Source: JBDRTU01 sp043823825 (GTDB lineage Bacteria; Patescibacteriota; Patescibacteriia; Veblenbacterales; UBA10138). Taken from it: a stretch of 20,211 nucleotides of DNA. The notes beneath the pieces are model-generated. The model ran no database searches. It was not told the origin of the DNA and saw only the letters and a program-made list of their open reading frames with translations. Made by a program: the position numbers and the translations under genes. Numbering within the stretch: the stretch's first letter is position 1; every line of letters begins with the position of its first letter. The stretch lies in the NCBI GenBank assembly GCA_043823825.1, contig JBDRTU010000028.1, positions 1 to 20,211 on the forward strand, in the 5' to 3' direction. Of this stretch, positions 1 to 9,300 are shown in pieces.

Positions 1-1181
1 TTTTTAAAATCATCATGTGTTAAACAAATACAAACTCTGCCTTTTGTTCTACCTGGATTAGCCACCACACCCGTCAAATTCTTAGGCGTTGAAATATCAT
101 CTTTAAAATACTTATTTTTAAAAGATTTTGCTTTTTTGGCAAAATACATAAAGGATCTACCGTCTATCACACCAGCGGCATTATCTCCTATGCGTTTATT
201 TATTACACTCCAATCAACTCTCTTGCCTTGAAAAAATTTATTAAACTCTACAAAATTGAGCTTTCTGAGATTATTGGGGTTTACTTTCCATCTACGCGAA
301 CATTCATTAATAATTGGATTAATATAATAATGCGTTATTTGACTGAATAATCCACGAAAATAATCCTTGCCATAAATTGCTTGGCGCAGGAGCAAAATCG
401 TTTTCTGAATATTTTTATCTTTGATTGTCTTAAATAATTTATCTCTTTCTCTGATACTATTTTTATAATCAGCTTCTTTTTGGTGAATTAACTTCTTAAT
501 ACCACCACTATTTCTCACCTCCAAACTATTTATCTGCTTAAGATAATCGTCTAAATTCTTTGGCCGCTCGTCAGCATAGCTAATGCTAATATACTCATAC
601 TTATTAAGATGCTTGAGCAATAAACGCCGACCGATTTTTTTATTTTTGAAATAGGTCAAACAAACCTTTAAAAAATCTTCGTTTTCTGCTTCTAAATAGC
701 CCCTCTTATCAGACAAAGTTAACAGCTGTATATCTTGAAACCCAAACCCTTTGCTTAATAGATTTTTAGATAAAAACAAATTACCACTAATGTCCAGATT
801 CCAAACACATTGATTTAAAAATAATGCTCGCTTCAATAATAAATAAAACTCATTATGAATTAATCTTAGTGTTTTAGTATCATATGCCACAGCCAAAAAA
901 GGATGAGGATACTTCTGAAAAAGAAAATCTTTACTCTTATCAATGTCCCTAAACAATTTTTTTAATAAATTAGAATTTTCAAAATAATAATAAATATATC
1001 TGGCCATTACTTTTTCATCGTATAAAAAAGAAAATTGCCTTATTTCATCTTGAGCAGAAGAAATAAAATTAACTAGTGGCGGATATTCTCTATATGGTGG
1101 CTCAACATAACAATCAATCATCCAAAAAAGAAAATAATAATACATTTTCCTAGTTCCAGTATTATATATTGCACTATTCAT
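1..1181 (-). CDS. PEP-utilising-enzyme-like protein, 3' end beyond left edge
   Basis: The frame is open for 393 codons from an ATG at 1181 to the window edge; I checked every codon for stops. It begins one base after the TGA of the upstream gene, so the two are probably translationally coupled. The N-terminal ~350 residues are a Lys/Tyr/Phe-rich, mostly helical region of unknown role. The last residues visible include GVVANPGRTKGRVCI, which matches the opening strand of the PEP-utilising mobile (swivelling histidine) domain of PEP synthase/PPDK-like proteins and aligns with SVGNFGKVQGRARVV in the neighbour. Before it, a stretch with RKLNFVEFNKFFQGK and a following RIGDNAAG resembles the linker that usually precedes that domain. 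It is therefore a divergent paralogue of the 1183..2691 product. No ATP-grasp nucleotide-binding domain is present. The catalytic histidine, if any, lies outside the window. Substrate unknown. Confidence 0.8.
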   Translation of the reverse strand, partial: MNSAIYNTGTRKMYYYFLFWMIDCYVEPPYREYPPLVNFISSAQDEIRQFSFLYDEKVMARYIYYYFENSNLLKKLFRDIDKSKDFLFQKYPHPFLAVAYDTKTLRLIHNEFYLLLKRALFLNQCVWNLDISGNLFLSKNLLSKGFGFQDIQLLTLSDKRGYLEAENEDFLKVCLTYFKNKKIGRRLLLKHLNKYEYISISYADERPKNLDDYLKQINSLEVRNSGGIKKLIHQKEADYKNSIRERDKLFKTIKDKNIQKTILLLRQAIYGKDYFRGLFSQITHYYINPIINECSRRWKVNPNNLRKLNFVEFNKFFQGKRVDWSVINKRIGDNAAGVIDGRSFMYFAKKAKSFKNKYFKDDISTPKNLTGVVANPGRTKGRVCICLTHDDFK

Positions 1182-1182
1182 A

Positions 1183-2691
1183 TCATCTTCTTTTTAATAT
1201 TTTAACCACACCCTTATTAGCATCAACCTCCACCAAATCCCCGTCTTTTAGAACTTTAGTGGCGATTTTGGTGCCAATAACACACGGCAGATTGAATTCA
1301 CGAGCTACTACGGCGGCGTGCGAAGTGATACCGCCCTCATCCGTAACAATGCCCTTAACTAGTTTTAAATATGGCACAAATTCCGGTCGAGTCATAGAGG
1401 TGACTAAAATATCGCCTCGTTTAATCTTTCTTGCTTCACTTTTAATATCTATCACTACCCTAGCCCGACCTTGAACTTTGCCAAAATTACCAACGGAGCC
1501 TTTGATAATATCTACACTTGCCTTCTTTATTATATTTTCCAACTTATGTTTTACTAATTTAAAATCACGGTCGGTTAAAATATATTCCCGATTCAAAAAA
1601 GTAAAATTAATTAACCCATATTGACGTTGGCGCAGGCTAGCTAAATTAATCTGCTTATCAGTTAACAAAGATAAAATTTCCGGCAAAACCAAAAGTTTAG
1701 ATAAATCGCCCGCCAAATGATATCTAACTGCCAACTTTTTAATAAACTCCAACAGCCAATAATTAGCACACATATTGGCTTTTTTTCTTAGATCTTGCAG
1801 ACCTGCCATTTCACCCAACATTTGCAAACTAACAATATCTTTTTTATCTAAGTAGCCGCGTAAAAATAATTTCCTTCTAGTAATGATTGATTTGTTATCA
1901 ACTTCCTTAATCAACTTTATACTCTTTAATTTGCTAAAAAAGTAACTAATATCTAATTGGCACGTATCTTTATAATTATTGCTTAGCCAATAATATTTAT
2001 GTTGATGTTCAACCAAGGACTGATATAGATCAGGAACATCTTTTTCAAATCTAGCTAATGTGCCCAAGTTAATTTTTTTCTTTACTAACATCTTTTTTAT
2101 CTGCCTTAATGATTTTTCTTCATCGGCTATGAAGTTATGGGATGGCTTGGTAAAAATTTTTATAGATTCCAAAGCCTGAGGAGAATAATTATGTCTTCTT
2201 AAAAATTTATTCACAAAAAAATCACTATAGCCGAATGTTATCGGTCCGGTTACCGGATAAACAGTAGCAAAATGCGCTAAATACAATTTAATGAACTTAA
2301 AAAAATCTGATTCTAACCTAGTTGACTTTACATCTTGGGTAAACAAAAATTTAATAAAACCGTAAAAATTTTTACCCGTCGCTGTAAAATCTCTCTTCAT
2401 CTTATTCAGGAACGCTCTATTAAAATTCTTTTTGCCTTTTCTTAAATATTCATCAGCGTCCAGCAACCAACCAACTTCATCTGGTTTGTGATAAACGCAA
2501 ACTATTTTATCAATACCCAAGCCAGGATAACTTTGCTCTAAATAATCCACCAAAGAAATATTAACGGCACTAGTGGTGATTGGCTGGGCAGGCAAAGTTA
2601 AAACTATCCAATTGGTTTTCTTGGACAAAAATTTTCTCAACCTGGTGTCTACATGATAAATTATTTTCTTATTTAAATTAGTAACCCTCAT
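1183..2691 (-). CDS. Orphan PEP-utilising (swivelling histidine) domain protein
   Basis: The 502-residue product ends in a PEP-utilising mobile domain (about residues 395-502). It carries the signature TDEGGITSHAAVVARE, with candidate phospho-histidine H458, followed by LPCVIGT and the closing DGDLVEVDANKGVV. In PEP synthase, PPDK and rifampicin phosphotransferase this domain shuttles phosphate between an ATP-grasp domain and the substrate site. Here the N-terminal ~390 residues show no ATP-grasp glycine-rich or catalytic motifs. They look like a long helical region resembling the middle domain of rifampicin-phosphotransferase-like proteins (for example YYWLSNNYKDTCQLD). The ATP-binding partner would have to come from another gene. 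It starts 4 bases after a glycosyltransferase stop and ends one base before a paralogue, so it belongs to the envelope-glycan operon. Domain call confident; activity unknown. Confidence 0.85.
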   Translation of the reverse strand: MRVTNLNKKIIYHVDTRLRKFLSKKTNWIVLTLPAQPITTSAVNISLVDYLEQSYPGLGIDKIVCVYHKPDEVGWLLDADEYLRKGKKNFNRAFLNKMKRDFTATGKNFYGFIKFLFTQDVKSTRLESDFFKFIKLYLAHFATVYPVTGPITFGYSDFFVNKFLRRHNYSPQALESIKIFTKPSHNFIADEEKSLRQIKKMLVKKKINLGTLARFEKDVPDLYQSLVEHQHKYYWLSNNYKDTCQLDISYFFSKLKSIKLIKEVDNKSIITRRKLFLRGYLDKKDIVSLQMLGEMAGLQDLRKKANMCANYWLLEFIKKLAVRYHLAGDLSKLLVLPEILSLLTDKQINLASLRQRQYGLINFTFLNREYILTDRDFKLVKHKLENIIKKASVDIIKGSVGNFGKVQGRARVVIDIKSEARKIKRGDILVTSMTRPEFVPYLKLVKGIVTDEGGITSHAAVVAREFNLPCVIGTKIATKVLKDGDLVEVDANKGVVKILKRR

Positions 2692-2695
2692 TTTG

Positions 2696-3514
2696 TTATT
2701 CCTTAGCTGCCGGATGCGGCACCCTTAATCCCCACTTTTTAAAATATTTAAGCCAGGAAAAAATATGAATCCAGGTGGTTTTATTAAATAGCCCCCAAAA
2801 AGAGGCATCAGCTGACTGACGCTCATGATAATGTATCATACTTACTTCAGCCACATAATAGACCTGCCAACTGTTTTTCCAAAAACGTCGGCACCAATCA
2901 GTATCTTCGACATATAAAAAATATCTTTCATCCAAGAGTCCAACTTGCTCAAGAGCCTGGCGTCTAACAATTAAGCAAGCACCCAATAACCAGTCAACTG
3001 GCTTATTTTCTTTATGATCCCAATCCATTAATAAATATTCTTTTACCTGCTGTTCCGCCCTGGGCCAATACCCTAAAGGAGTGCGGCGAAAAATCGGTAA
3101 CCAAAATGATGGGAAAGTAAAAGCTGACATTTGTACGGTTCCATTGGGATTAACTAGTTTAGGGCTAGCAATGCCAACTTTGGAATTTTGCTCCATAAAA
3201 TTAACCAGTTGATCTAAAGCCTCACCAAACACAGCTACATCTGGGTTTAGTATTAAAATATAGTCTCCCCTCGCTTCCCTTAAACCAATATTATTACCAG
3301 CAGCGTAACCTAGATTTTTTTCTGACTGGATAGTTTTTACTTGTGGAAAATTAGTGGTCACCATGTTAAGACAACCATCTCCAGAAGCGTTGTCAATTAT
3401 GATCACCTCAAAAGCCGATTTGATAGGCTCAGTAAAAAGGCCCTTAAGACACTGCTTAATCAACCCTGCATTTTTATAATTTAAAATAATAATTGATAGT
3501 TTGAGATTGTTCAT
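2696..3514 (-). CDS. Family 2 glycosyltransferase
   Basis: This 272-residue GT-A fold enzyme is likely to transfer a sugar from a nucleotide donor to a growing lipid-linked glycan on the cytoplasmic face. The N-terminal LSIIILNYKN strand, the nucleotide-binding VIIIDNASGDG (about 37-47), NLGYAAGNN (67-75) and the metal-binding DxD equivalent LNPDV (89-93) are intact. A later acidic motif VEDTDWCRR would supply the acceptor-side base. It resembles rhamnosyltransferase-type (WbbL-like) GT2 enzymes, but donor and acceptor cannot be read from sequence. Its start overlaps the upstream glycosyltransferase stop by 4 bases (ATGA), a sign of coupled translation. It is one of three GT2 paralogues in the operon and has no membrane segment. 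Confidence 0.9.
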   Translation of the reverse strand: MNNLKLSIIILNYKNAGLIKQCLKGLFTEPIKSAFEVIIIDNASGDGCLNMVTTNFPQVKTIQSEKNLGYAAGNNIGLREARGDYILILNPDVAVFGEALDQLVNFMEQNSKVGIASPKLVNPNGTVQMSAFTFPSFWLPIFRRTPLGYWPRAEQQVKEYLLMDWDHKENKPVDWLLGACLIVRRQALEQVGLLDERYFLYVEDTDWCRRFWKNSWQVYYVAEVSMIHYHERQSADASFWGLFNKTTWIHIFSWLKYFKKWGLRVPHPAAKE

Positions 3515-4572
3515 ATAAACCAGCGGCGTAATTCTTTACAATTTGCTCGGCGTTGTTTTTGTATAACGGCGCGTTTTTTAAAAATAATAGGTAACAGGAA
3601 AAAACACTGAAATGTTGCTTTGGCCAATACTTTGGTTTCAAACACCAAGCGGTATAAAAATTTTTTTAATTCATACCAACCAATGTACCCTGAATGCCTG
3701 AATAAATTGCTCCAACAGTCATTTTTAAATAAAACGAGCCAATGATTGCGACAAGAATACACTTTCATTTGTTCTGGCCAATGAGAACGTGTTTCGGTTA
3801 CTAGTGACAGCTTTTCTGGCTTAGACAAAGAACGGTCATGGTAGCATACTGCTTTAGGTTGATACCAGGCCTGCCAACCAGCTAGCCGCAAACGCCAAGC
3901 AATATCCACATCTTCCTTATAACTAACAAAATCCTGGTCTAGCACCTCCTGCTGATACTTAATCTGATCAAGAGCGGCGCGCCGATACAGTGGCGACGTT
4001 CCTGAAACTCCAAATACCTCAATTTGCTCTTCAGCTTGTCCTTGATCAAACTCACCTTGCCTTAAGTTGAAAGTATGCCTATTTTTCTTAATCGCTAGAC
4101 CGCAGGAATCAAAGATGCCGATTTTATGCAGATTTTTATGTAAGTCTAAACGATAAGTGGCAGAATTAAATTCCCATTTTAATATTTTTCCTTGCACGGC
4201 CGCGGCAGGTGGTTTAGTTTGTAATAAATTGACCAATTGCTCCAAATAATCCGGCTCCAATAACACGTCTTGATTTAACATTAAACCATAATCGCCAGCT
4301 GTCCACTGCCAGGCCTGATTATGACCTTTGGCAAAACCAACATTTTTATTATTTTTTACGAGCCTGGTTCTGGTAGCGAGTTCAGGATTAATTGCTAAAA
4401 AATCAGAAATTATCTTTACTGAATTATCAATGGAAGCATTATCAATAATCAGGAAAAAAAAATTCTTATCTGTTTGTTGAGCCACACGCTCTAAACAATA
4501 AGGTAGATATTTAGATCCATTGTATACCACTAAATGTACTGATGACCTATATTGTTTGTTCCGAAATTTCAT
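3511..4572 (-). CDS. Family 2 glycosyltransferase
   Basis: The 353-residue GT-A enzyme has the standard order of motifs: SVHLVVYNGSKYL near the N-terminus, LIIDNASIDNS (41-51), NVGFAKGHNQ (77-86), the DxD-equivalent LNQDV (99-103) and the acidic acceptor-side motif KEDVDIAWRL (219-228). A hydrophobic C-terminal stretch (FFLLPIIF) may associate with the membrane. It carries an insertion of roughly 40 residues between the DxD and acidic motifs compared with its 272-residue neighbour. Its 5' end overlaps the upstream membrane protein by 26 bases and its 3' end overlaps the next GT2 by 4 bases, so all three are probably co-translated. Donor and acceptor sugars are not predictable. Confidence 0.9.
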   Translation of the reverse strand: MKFRNKQYRSSVHLVVYNGSKYLPYCLERVAQQTDKNFFFLIIDNASIDNSVKIISDFLAINPELATRTRLVKNNKNVGFAKGHNQAWQWTAGDYGLMLNQDVLLEPDYLEQLVNLLQTKPPAAAVQGKILKWEFNSATYRLDLHKNLHKIGIFDSCGLAIKKNRHTFNLRQGEFDQGQAEEQIEVFGVSGTSPLYRRAALDQIKYQQEVLDQDFVSYKEDVDIAWRLRLAGWQAWYQPKAVCYHDRSLSKPEKLSLVTETRSHWPEQMKVYSCRNHWLVLFKNDCWSNLFRHSGYIGWYELKKFLYRLVFETKVLAKATFQCFFLLPIIFKKRAVIQKQRRANCKELRRWFI

Positions 4573-6055
4573 TAAGATGCCAATTAATGTATAAACCTAA
4601 AATAACTAAAGAACCAATACCTAGAGGGTGATTTAAATAAGGAGTGGTAAGATTAGTTATAGCTATAGCCAAAGCTGCCAATAAAATAAACCAGACCACG
4701 TTATCGCTTGGTAAGTAACTGATACCCTTTTTAAATAAATACAACCAAAAACTTAAATAAAGTAATAAACCAATTAAACCTAATTTTAACCAAATATCTA
4801 AATAACCCCACTCAAAAGCATAAGTAGTGACCAATCCACTACCACCGGCTGTTGATTTGGTAATACGCGGATCAGAAGTATAGTAAGCAACTGTACTACC
4901 AAAACCACCTCCACCGAGCCACTGAGTCTGGATTCCTTGCCAAAGCGGGCCTAATAGTTGTAAACGCGAGGCGCCAGCAGCTTCTGACGCTCCTTGACTA
5001 GCACGAGAAACAAATAACTGGCTGTCAACAGCTGCGAGCGGCGTCGGAATCGGAAATTGAGTGATGGCCAGTAACAAACCTGCTGACGCTACCGCTGTTA
5101 ATAAACTAAAACCTAAATAATCTAATACATGTTTTACTTGAGGCCGCCGAATAATAACATAAGAGATTAATCCTATAACTAAGGTTACTCCGGCAGCTAA
5201 CCAGAAACTACGGGAAAAACTAGCTAATAAAGTTGCTGTCAGGATCAAGCCGCCTAAATATAGCAAAAAATTGTGCTTAACCAAAGTGTAAGTTGATTGA
5301 TTGCGTTTATGAGCTAAAATTAACCAGTAAATAAACCAAGCGACTACGGCGATTAAAATAAAAATCTGACTTTGTGAAAAAATTCTAAAAAAATTGCCAC
5401 TAATATAAGTGATTTCACCAAAACCAGTATCTCTAAACCAGTGATAAAGAGGTAATAAACTATCCGCCGGAAAGTGGCTATATAAATACAAATAATAAAG
5501 AGTTTTAACTGCTAGATAGATTAAGGCCGGTGCTACCACTGATTTTAATTTAAACCAAATAGTTTTTTGATAGCAGAGCAGCGGTAGAAAAATCAGTAAA
5601 TATAAATAACCATTTAAATCTAAAAACCAATCAGTAAAACTATTATTAAATAAACCATTAACCGCTCCCCAACTAATTGCCAACAATGCTAATAACCATC
5701 CATAAACTAGCTTGTGGTTTAAAGCCTTCCACCGGTGGTACTTTAAAATGTTAACCACAAATATAGCTATGGCAGTAATAAACCAAGCTAATCTTAAAGA
5801 CACTAAAGTCTCTCCTTGATTAAAGGCAAATAAATAACCTTTAGAACCAAGAATTAACTCCAGTATTAACAATACTAAAGCCCAGCTATAATTTTTTAGA
5901 GCAATTAAGATGAAAGCTAAGGTAAAAAACACCAGCAATACGTTTTGCATCATCTCACTAAAGAAGCTGGCAAAAGACAATAATTCTACCATTAAAAAAA
6001 TGGTCAACATCAGAAAGAATTGTCCAATTCTAGTGGTGGGCCAAAAGCGGTTCAT
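4547..6055 (-). CDS. O-antigen ligase/polymerase-like membrane protein (Wzy/WaaL type)
   Basis: The 502-residue polytopic membrane protein has about 11-12 hydrophobic segments and one large extracytoplasmic loop at about residues 325-425. That loop contains SRLQLLGPLW and a glycine-rich GGGGFGS, the pattern of the Wzy_C/O-antigen ligase family, in which a loop arginine is catalytic. It would polymerise glycan repeat units or ligate the finished chain to an acceptor outside the membrane. It overlaps the upstream GT2 by an ATGA and the downstream GT2 by 26 bases. Position between glycosyltransferases and downstream of a flippase fits a Wzx/Wzy-type pathway. Polymerase and ligase cannot be separated from sequence alone, and a cell without an outer membrane would use a different final acceptor from LPS. 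Confidence 0.85.
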   Translation of the reverse strand: MNRFWPTTRIGQFFLMLTIFLMVELLSFASFFSEMMQNVLLVFFTLAFILIALKNYSWALVLLILELILGSKGYLFAFNQGETLVSLRLAWFITAIAIFVVNILKYHRWKALNHKLVYGWLLALLAISWGAVNGLFNNSFTDWFLDLNGYLYLLIFLPLLCYQKTIWFKLKSVVAPALIYLAVKTLYYLYLYSHFPADSLLPLYHWFRDTGFGEITYISGNFFRIFSQSQIFILIAVVAWFIYWLILAHKRNQSTYTLVKHNFLLYLGGLILTATLLASFSRSFWLAAGVTLVIGLISYVIIRRPQVKHVLDYLGFSLLTAVASAGLLLAITQFPIPTPLAAVDSQLFVSRASQGASEAAGASRLQLLGPLWQGIQTQWLGGGGFGSTVAYYTSDPRITKSTAGGSGLVTTYAFEWGYLDIWLKLGLIGLLLYLSFWLYLFKKGISYLPSDNVVWFILLAALAIAITNLTTPYLNHPLGIGSLVILGLYINWHLNEISEQTI

Positions 6056-6894
6056 TTTGTTTTAATTAAATCAATAATCATAGCTTCTAATAAGCTAAAC
6101 GGCGATAGGATCGCTAATACTGCATAGCTTAAAAAAATGTGGTGCTTTTTAAAATACCAGAGCATACTTTTATTAAATTGGCGTTGCCGCTTAAGATGAG
6201 TTAACTGAACAAAACTGGTTCCGCCAACATGTTTAGCCCGAGCTTGAGGTAAATACCACACTTGCCACCAAGCGTCCTTGGCACGCTTGCAATAATCAAC
6301 TTCTTCGTACCAAAGCCAAAATTTTTCATCAAGATAACCAATTTGCTCAATTAATTCGCGTTTGATAAAGAAAAAAGCGCCGCTCACTTGTTCTACTTGG
6401 CTTAACTGATGATAATTAAAATTGCGCATTAAATAATGATTCAATAAACTTGGCCATAAGTATCTCAGCTTTAACAACACCACCAACTGCGGCCAAAAAA
6501 GAGGCAATCTTCGAACCGAGGCCTGAATGCTACTGTCCTCGTTAATCAATTGACCACCAACAATACCGACTTTGTTATTTTGCTGAAAAAAATCTATGGC
6601 CGCAGCTAAACTGCCTAAATAAATTTCAGTATCAGGGTTTAGTAATAATATTATCTCACCTCTAGCCTGCTTAATACCCATGTTGCTTGCCTTAGCAAAG
6701 CCTAAGTTGGTGGACTGTGTAATCAACTTAACTTTAGGAAAATCTTGCCGCACCATCTCGGCACTGTCATCTTGCGACCCATTATCAATTACCAAAATCT
6801 CAAATGGTTTCTCCGCTAGTACGGCTTGAAGACACCGGCGTAACTTATCTCTAACATTCCAAGAAACTATGATTACTGATAGATTTGATGACAT
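6052..6894 (-). CDS. Family 2 glycosyltransferase with C-terminal membrane-associated tail
   Basis: The 280-residue GT-A enzyme has LSVIIVSWNV at the N-terminus, LVIDNGSQDDS (about 34-44), NLGFAKASNMG (63-73), the DxD-equivalent LNPDT (85-89) and acidic WYEEVDYCKRA (195-205), the layout of rhamnosyltransferase-like GT2 proteins. A hydrophobic stretch near the C-terminus (about 253-275) could anchor it to the membrane. It is closely related in plan to the 2696..3514 product, so the two may have arisen by duplication inside the operon. The start lies 16 bases after the preceding stop without a strong Shine-Dalgarno. Sugar specificity unknown. Confidence 0.9.
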   Translation of the reverse strand: MSSNLSVIIVSWNVRDKLRRCLQAVLAEKPFEILVIDNGSQDDSAEMVRQDFPKVKLITQSTNLGFAKASNMGIKQARGEIILLLNPDTEIYLGSLAAAIDFFQQNNKVGIVGGQLINEDSSIQASVRRLPLFWPQLVVLLKLRYLWPSLLNHYLMRNFNYHQLSQVEQVSGAFFFIKRELIEQIGYLDEKFWLWYEEVDYCKRAKDAWWQVWYLPQARAKHVGGTSFVQLTHLKRQRQFNKSMLWYFKKHHIFLSYAVLAILSPFSLLEAMIIDLIKTK

Positions 6895-6910
6895 AGAAAT
6901 ATCTATTTGG

Positions 6911-8170
6911 CTAAGGAGATATTTTTTCCATGACCTTATCTAACATAAACTGTACTCTCTTCTGCCAAGTATGCTGCGCTGCAGCTTGTTTCCTTTTCTG
7001 TTGTTTAGCTTCAGAATCTCCGATTAAAGCTTTCAAGATACTTTGATTAAATTCTTCAGGCTTTCGGGCCAGACTAATAACGTCTTTAAAAATTTCCGTA
7101 CCAGCAGTAGGCGTAGCCACCACCGCCTTACCTAAGACTAAATATTCTAGTACCTTTAACAAGCTGGTATGTTTGCCAAACTCATTGACTAAGTGCGGTA
7201 CAATCGCCACATCAAACTGGTTAACATAAGAAGGTACTTCACTGTGATGTTTGTGTCCTAGCCAGTACAAGTTAGAGCAACTAGCTAATTTACTAGCCAC
7301 CTGTTTTTTAAAACTAGACCAAATCGGCCCAACAAAGACAAAAGATTTTTTGGGATTATTTTTTGCCAAATAAGCTATTAAATCTAAATCAATCCTATCC
7401 TCTTGAATAATGCCAACATAACCAATAATTGGGCGAGGGATGGCGGCAATATCTCTGCCAATTAGCTTGGATAATTCTTGCCAATGCTGTAAACGAATAC
7501 CATTGGGAACATAATAGGTATCTTGTTGCCGCTCCAAATACTTTACCATTTCTCGTGAGGTGGTAAAAATGATATCGGCCTTATAACGAATGGTTTGGTA
7601 ATTGAGCTTTAGTTGATCCCAAATTCGTTCATAGCTTGAATGCTCTAACCAATTGTCTACAGCATCAAATACTTTAACATTACTATTTAGTAAGTCAAAA
7701 TACTTAGTAAAAGTTGGAACAAACGACCAAGCCACAACATTTTTTAAATTAATTTTTTTTAGGCGTTTAATTAAATCAGTCATCGCTGCTATTTCTGAAT
7801 ACCAAGAAAGAACAGTAGAATAGACGAATAATTTATAATCCACCGCCTCAGTGTCACCCTCTACTTGATAAATAGTCTTATTAATTTCACCATTATTAAC
7901 AGCAGTAAGGCGACTAACAAAGTTACCCGACATTTTTTTTCCCCGCGGCCAATGCATTACATCTTGCAACCAAATTTTAGCTGCCCGTTTCCAAGTAAAA
8001 GGTAAATAATCAACCGCCACTATTTTTCTGACTCGTGGATCACGTAGTAATTCATGCAAAATATGGCTATTGCGATTCACGTAACCTTGCTGCCATTCAC
8101 TATAAGCAGACATATTAAACATCACAATGTCTATTTTGTTGGATTTTGTAAAGCCGGCTTGATCAGGCAT
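6911..8170 (-). CDS. GT-B glycosyltransferase (family 1/4-like, TuaH-like)
   Basis: The 419-residue product has a C-terminal GT-B nucleotide-sugar domain: PRPIIGYVGIIQEDRID (about 246-261), FVFVGPIW (277-284), LYWLGHKHHSEVPSY (301-315) and the donor-binding HTSLLKVLEYLVLGKAVV (334-351). The N-terminal domain includes KVFDAVDNWLEH (166-177), a motif seen in TuaH-like enzymes, and YYVPNGI marks the inter-domain crossover. It should act in the cytoplasm on the operon's glycan. The leader of about 30 bases is very AT-rich and has no clear ribosome-binding site. A few later in-frame ATGs (residues 17, 20) are possible starts, because the first 12 residues look unconserved. Donor unknown. Confidence 0.85.
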   Translation of the reverse strand: MPDQAGFTKSNKIDIVMFNMSAYSEWQQGYVNRNSHILHELLRDPRVRKIVAVDYLPFTWKRAAKIWLQDVMHWPRGKKMSGNFVSRLTAVNNGEINKTIYQVEGDTEAVDYKLFVYSTVLSWYSEIAAMTDLIKRLKKINLKNVVAWSFVPTFTKYFDLLNSNVKVFDAVDNWLEHSSYERIWDQLKLNYQTIRYKADIIFTTSREMVKYLERQQDTYYVPNGIRLQHWQELSKLIGRDIAAIPRPIIGYVGIIQEDRIDLDLIAYLAKNNPKKSFVFVGPIWSSFKKQVASKLASCSNLYWLGHKHHSEVPSYVNQFDVAIVPHLVNEFGKHTSLLKVLEYLVLGKAVVATPTAGTEIFKDVISLARKPEEFNQSILKALIGDSEAKQQKRKQAAAQHTWQKRVQFMLDKVMEKISP

Positions 8171-8201
8171 ATAATAAAAAATTGGATAACTATTTATTAT
8201 A

Positions 8202-9293
8202 TTATAAAGAAGTTAGAACCTCACGCAATTTATTAGCTTGGGTTGTGATATTAAATTGGTCATTAACGCGCGCAAAACCAATTTCCCCTAAGCGCTTGCG
8301 TTCCTTGCTATTCTGCAATAAGTTAGTTAAAGAGGCAAGTAGTTCAGCTTGATTACTTACTAATAAACCAGCCTCGCCCACTGCCTCTGGTACACCACCA
8401 ACTCGGCTACCTATTACTGGTTTACCTGCTGCTTGAGCCTCTAAATAAACTATACCAAAACCTTCTACGTCAATTACATTATCTAAAGGTACTAAAATAA
8501 AAATATCACAAATACTATACCAAGCCCGAAGCTCCAGCTGCGAAACAGCACCCACTAAGATGGCGGGAAGACCTAACTCTTTAATTCTAGCTTCTATATT
8601 GGCTTTCTCTGGACCATCCCCTACTATTACATATACTAGATTAGAGTTTTGTTTTACCGCCATCGGCAATGCCTCTAACACCTCTGTTATACCTTTACGT
8701 TTTACTAAACGAGAAACAGTTAGAATCACCTTTTTATTTATCAAGTGATACTTAGTCTTAAGCTCGTCAATTAGTCGCTGTTCTGGTTTTGGTAATTCTT
8801 GTGGTTGAGGGTAGATCACAATAATTTTATCAGTCGGAATCTGATAGTCGCTAAGTAATCCAGCGGTAAATTTGCTGTTAGTGGTAATAAAAGTCGCCTC
8901 TTTCAAAATTTGAGCAGCTAACCAGTTTTTCCAGGGAGAGACTTTAACAAGTTGAATATCTAATCCATGTAAAGAAACAAAATAAGGAATTTGCCACAAT
9001 AATTTATTGATCAAACAAGCAGTACCGATTGGTAGTAGCTGACCGGCCCAAACAATTTTACTGCTTGTTTTTTTTAAATAGTCTGGAATTAACCAGATAA
9101 GAGGCAACCAGTGCGGCCAGAAGCTCCAAAAAAGTTTTTTTCGAAAAGTTTTAATATCATCTTTATCCTTACCAGGCACTGAAGTTAGTACTGAAATATC
9201 ACTGCCCAACTGATTTACTAATTTATTATAATAAGTAGCAACACCACCTAAACGAGGAGGATAATCAGTTGTTACTAATAAAATTCGCTTCAT
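8202..9293 (-). CDS. Family 4 glycosyltransferase (GT-B)
   Basis: The 363-residue enzyme shows a classical two-domain GT4 layout. The N-terminal domain opens with ILLVTTDYPPRLGGVATY and contains SLHGLDIQ. The C-terminal domain has ILTVSRLVKRKGI (190-202), VIVGDGPEK (222-230), ILVGAVSQLEL and the retaining-enzyme E-x7-E motif EGFGIVYLE (277-285), followed by GKPVIGSRVGGVPE. It is PimB/WcaL-like, but the substrate is not determinable. It is the second gene of the glycan operon, starting 7 bases after the flippase stop, and would add an early sugar to the lipid carrier. Confidence 0.92.
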   Translation of the reverse strand: MKRILLVTTDYPPRLGGVATYYNKLVNQLGSDISVLTSVPGKDKDDIKTFRKKLFWSFWPHWLPLIWLIPDYLKKTSSKIVWAGQLLPIGTACLINKLLWQIPYFVSLHGLDIQLVKVSPWKNWLAAQILKEATFITTNSKFTAGLLSDYQIPTDKIIVIYPQPQELPKPEQRLIDELKTKYHLINKKVILTVSRLVKRKGITEVLEALPMAVKQNSNLVYVIVGDGPEKANIEARIKELGLPAILVGAVSQLELRAWYSICDIFILVPLDNVIDVEGFGIVYLEAQAAGKPVIGSRVGGVPEAVGEAGLLVSNQAELLASLTNLLQNSKERKRLGEIGFARVNDQFNITTQANKLREVLTSL

Positions 9294-9300
9294 AGATTAA

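Noticed and set aside
1169..1474. Plus-strand open frames (also at 8054-8236, 8560-8748, 9437-9796, 11945-12169, 13300-13488, 15135-15329, 16813-17004, 17990-18322)
   Set aside because: Each lies opposite a well-supported minus-strand gene or its edge, has no ribosome-binding site or recognisable domain, and reads as an antisense shadow.
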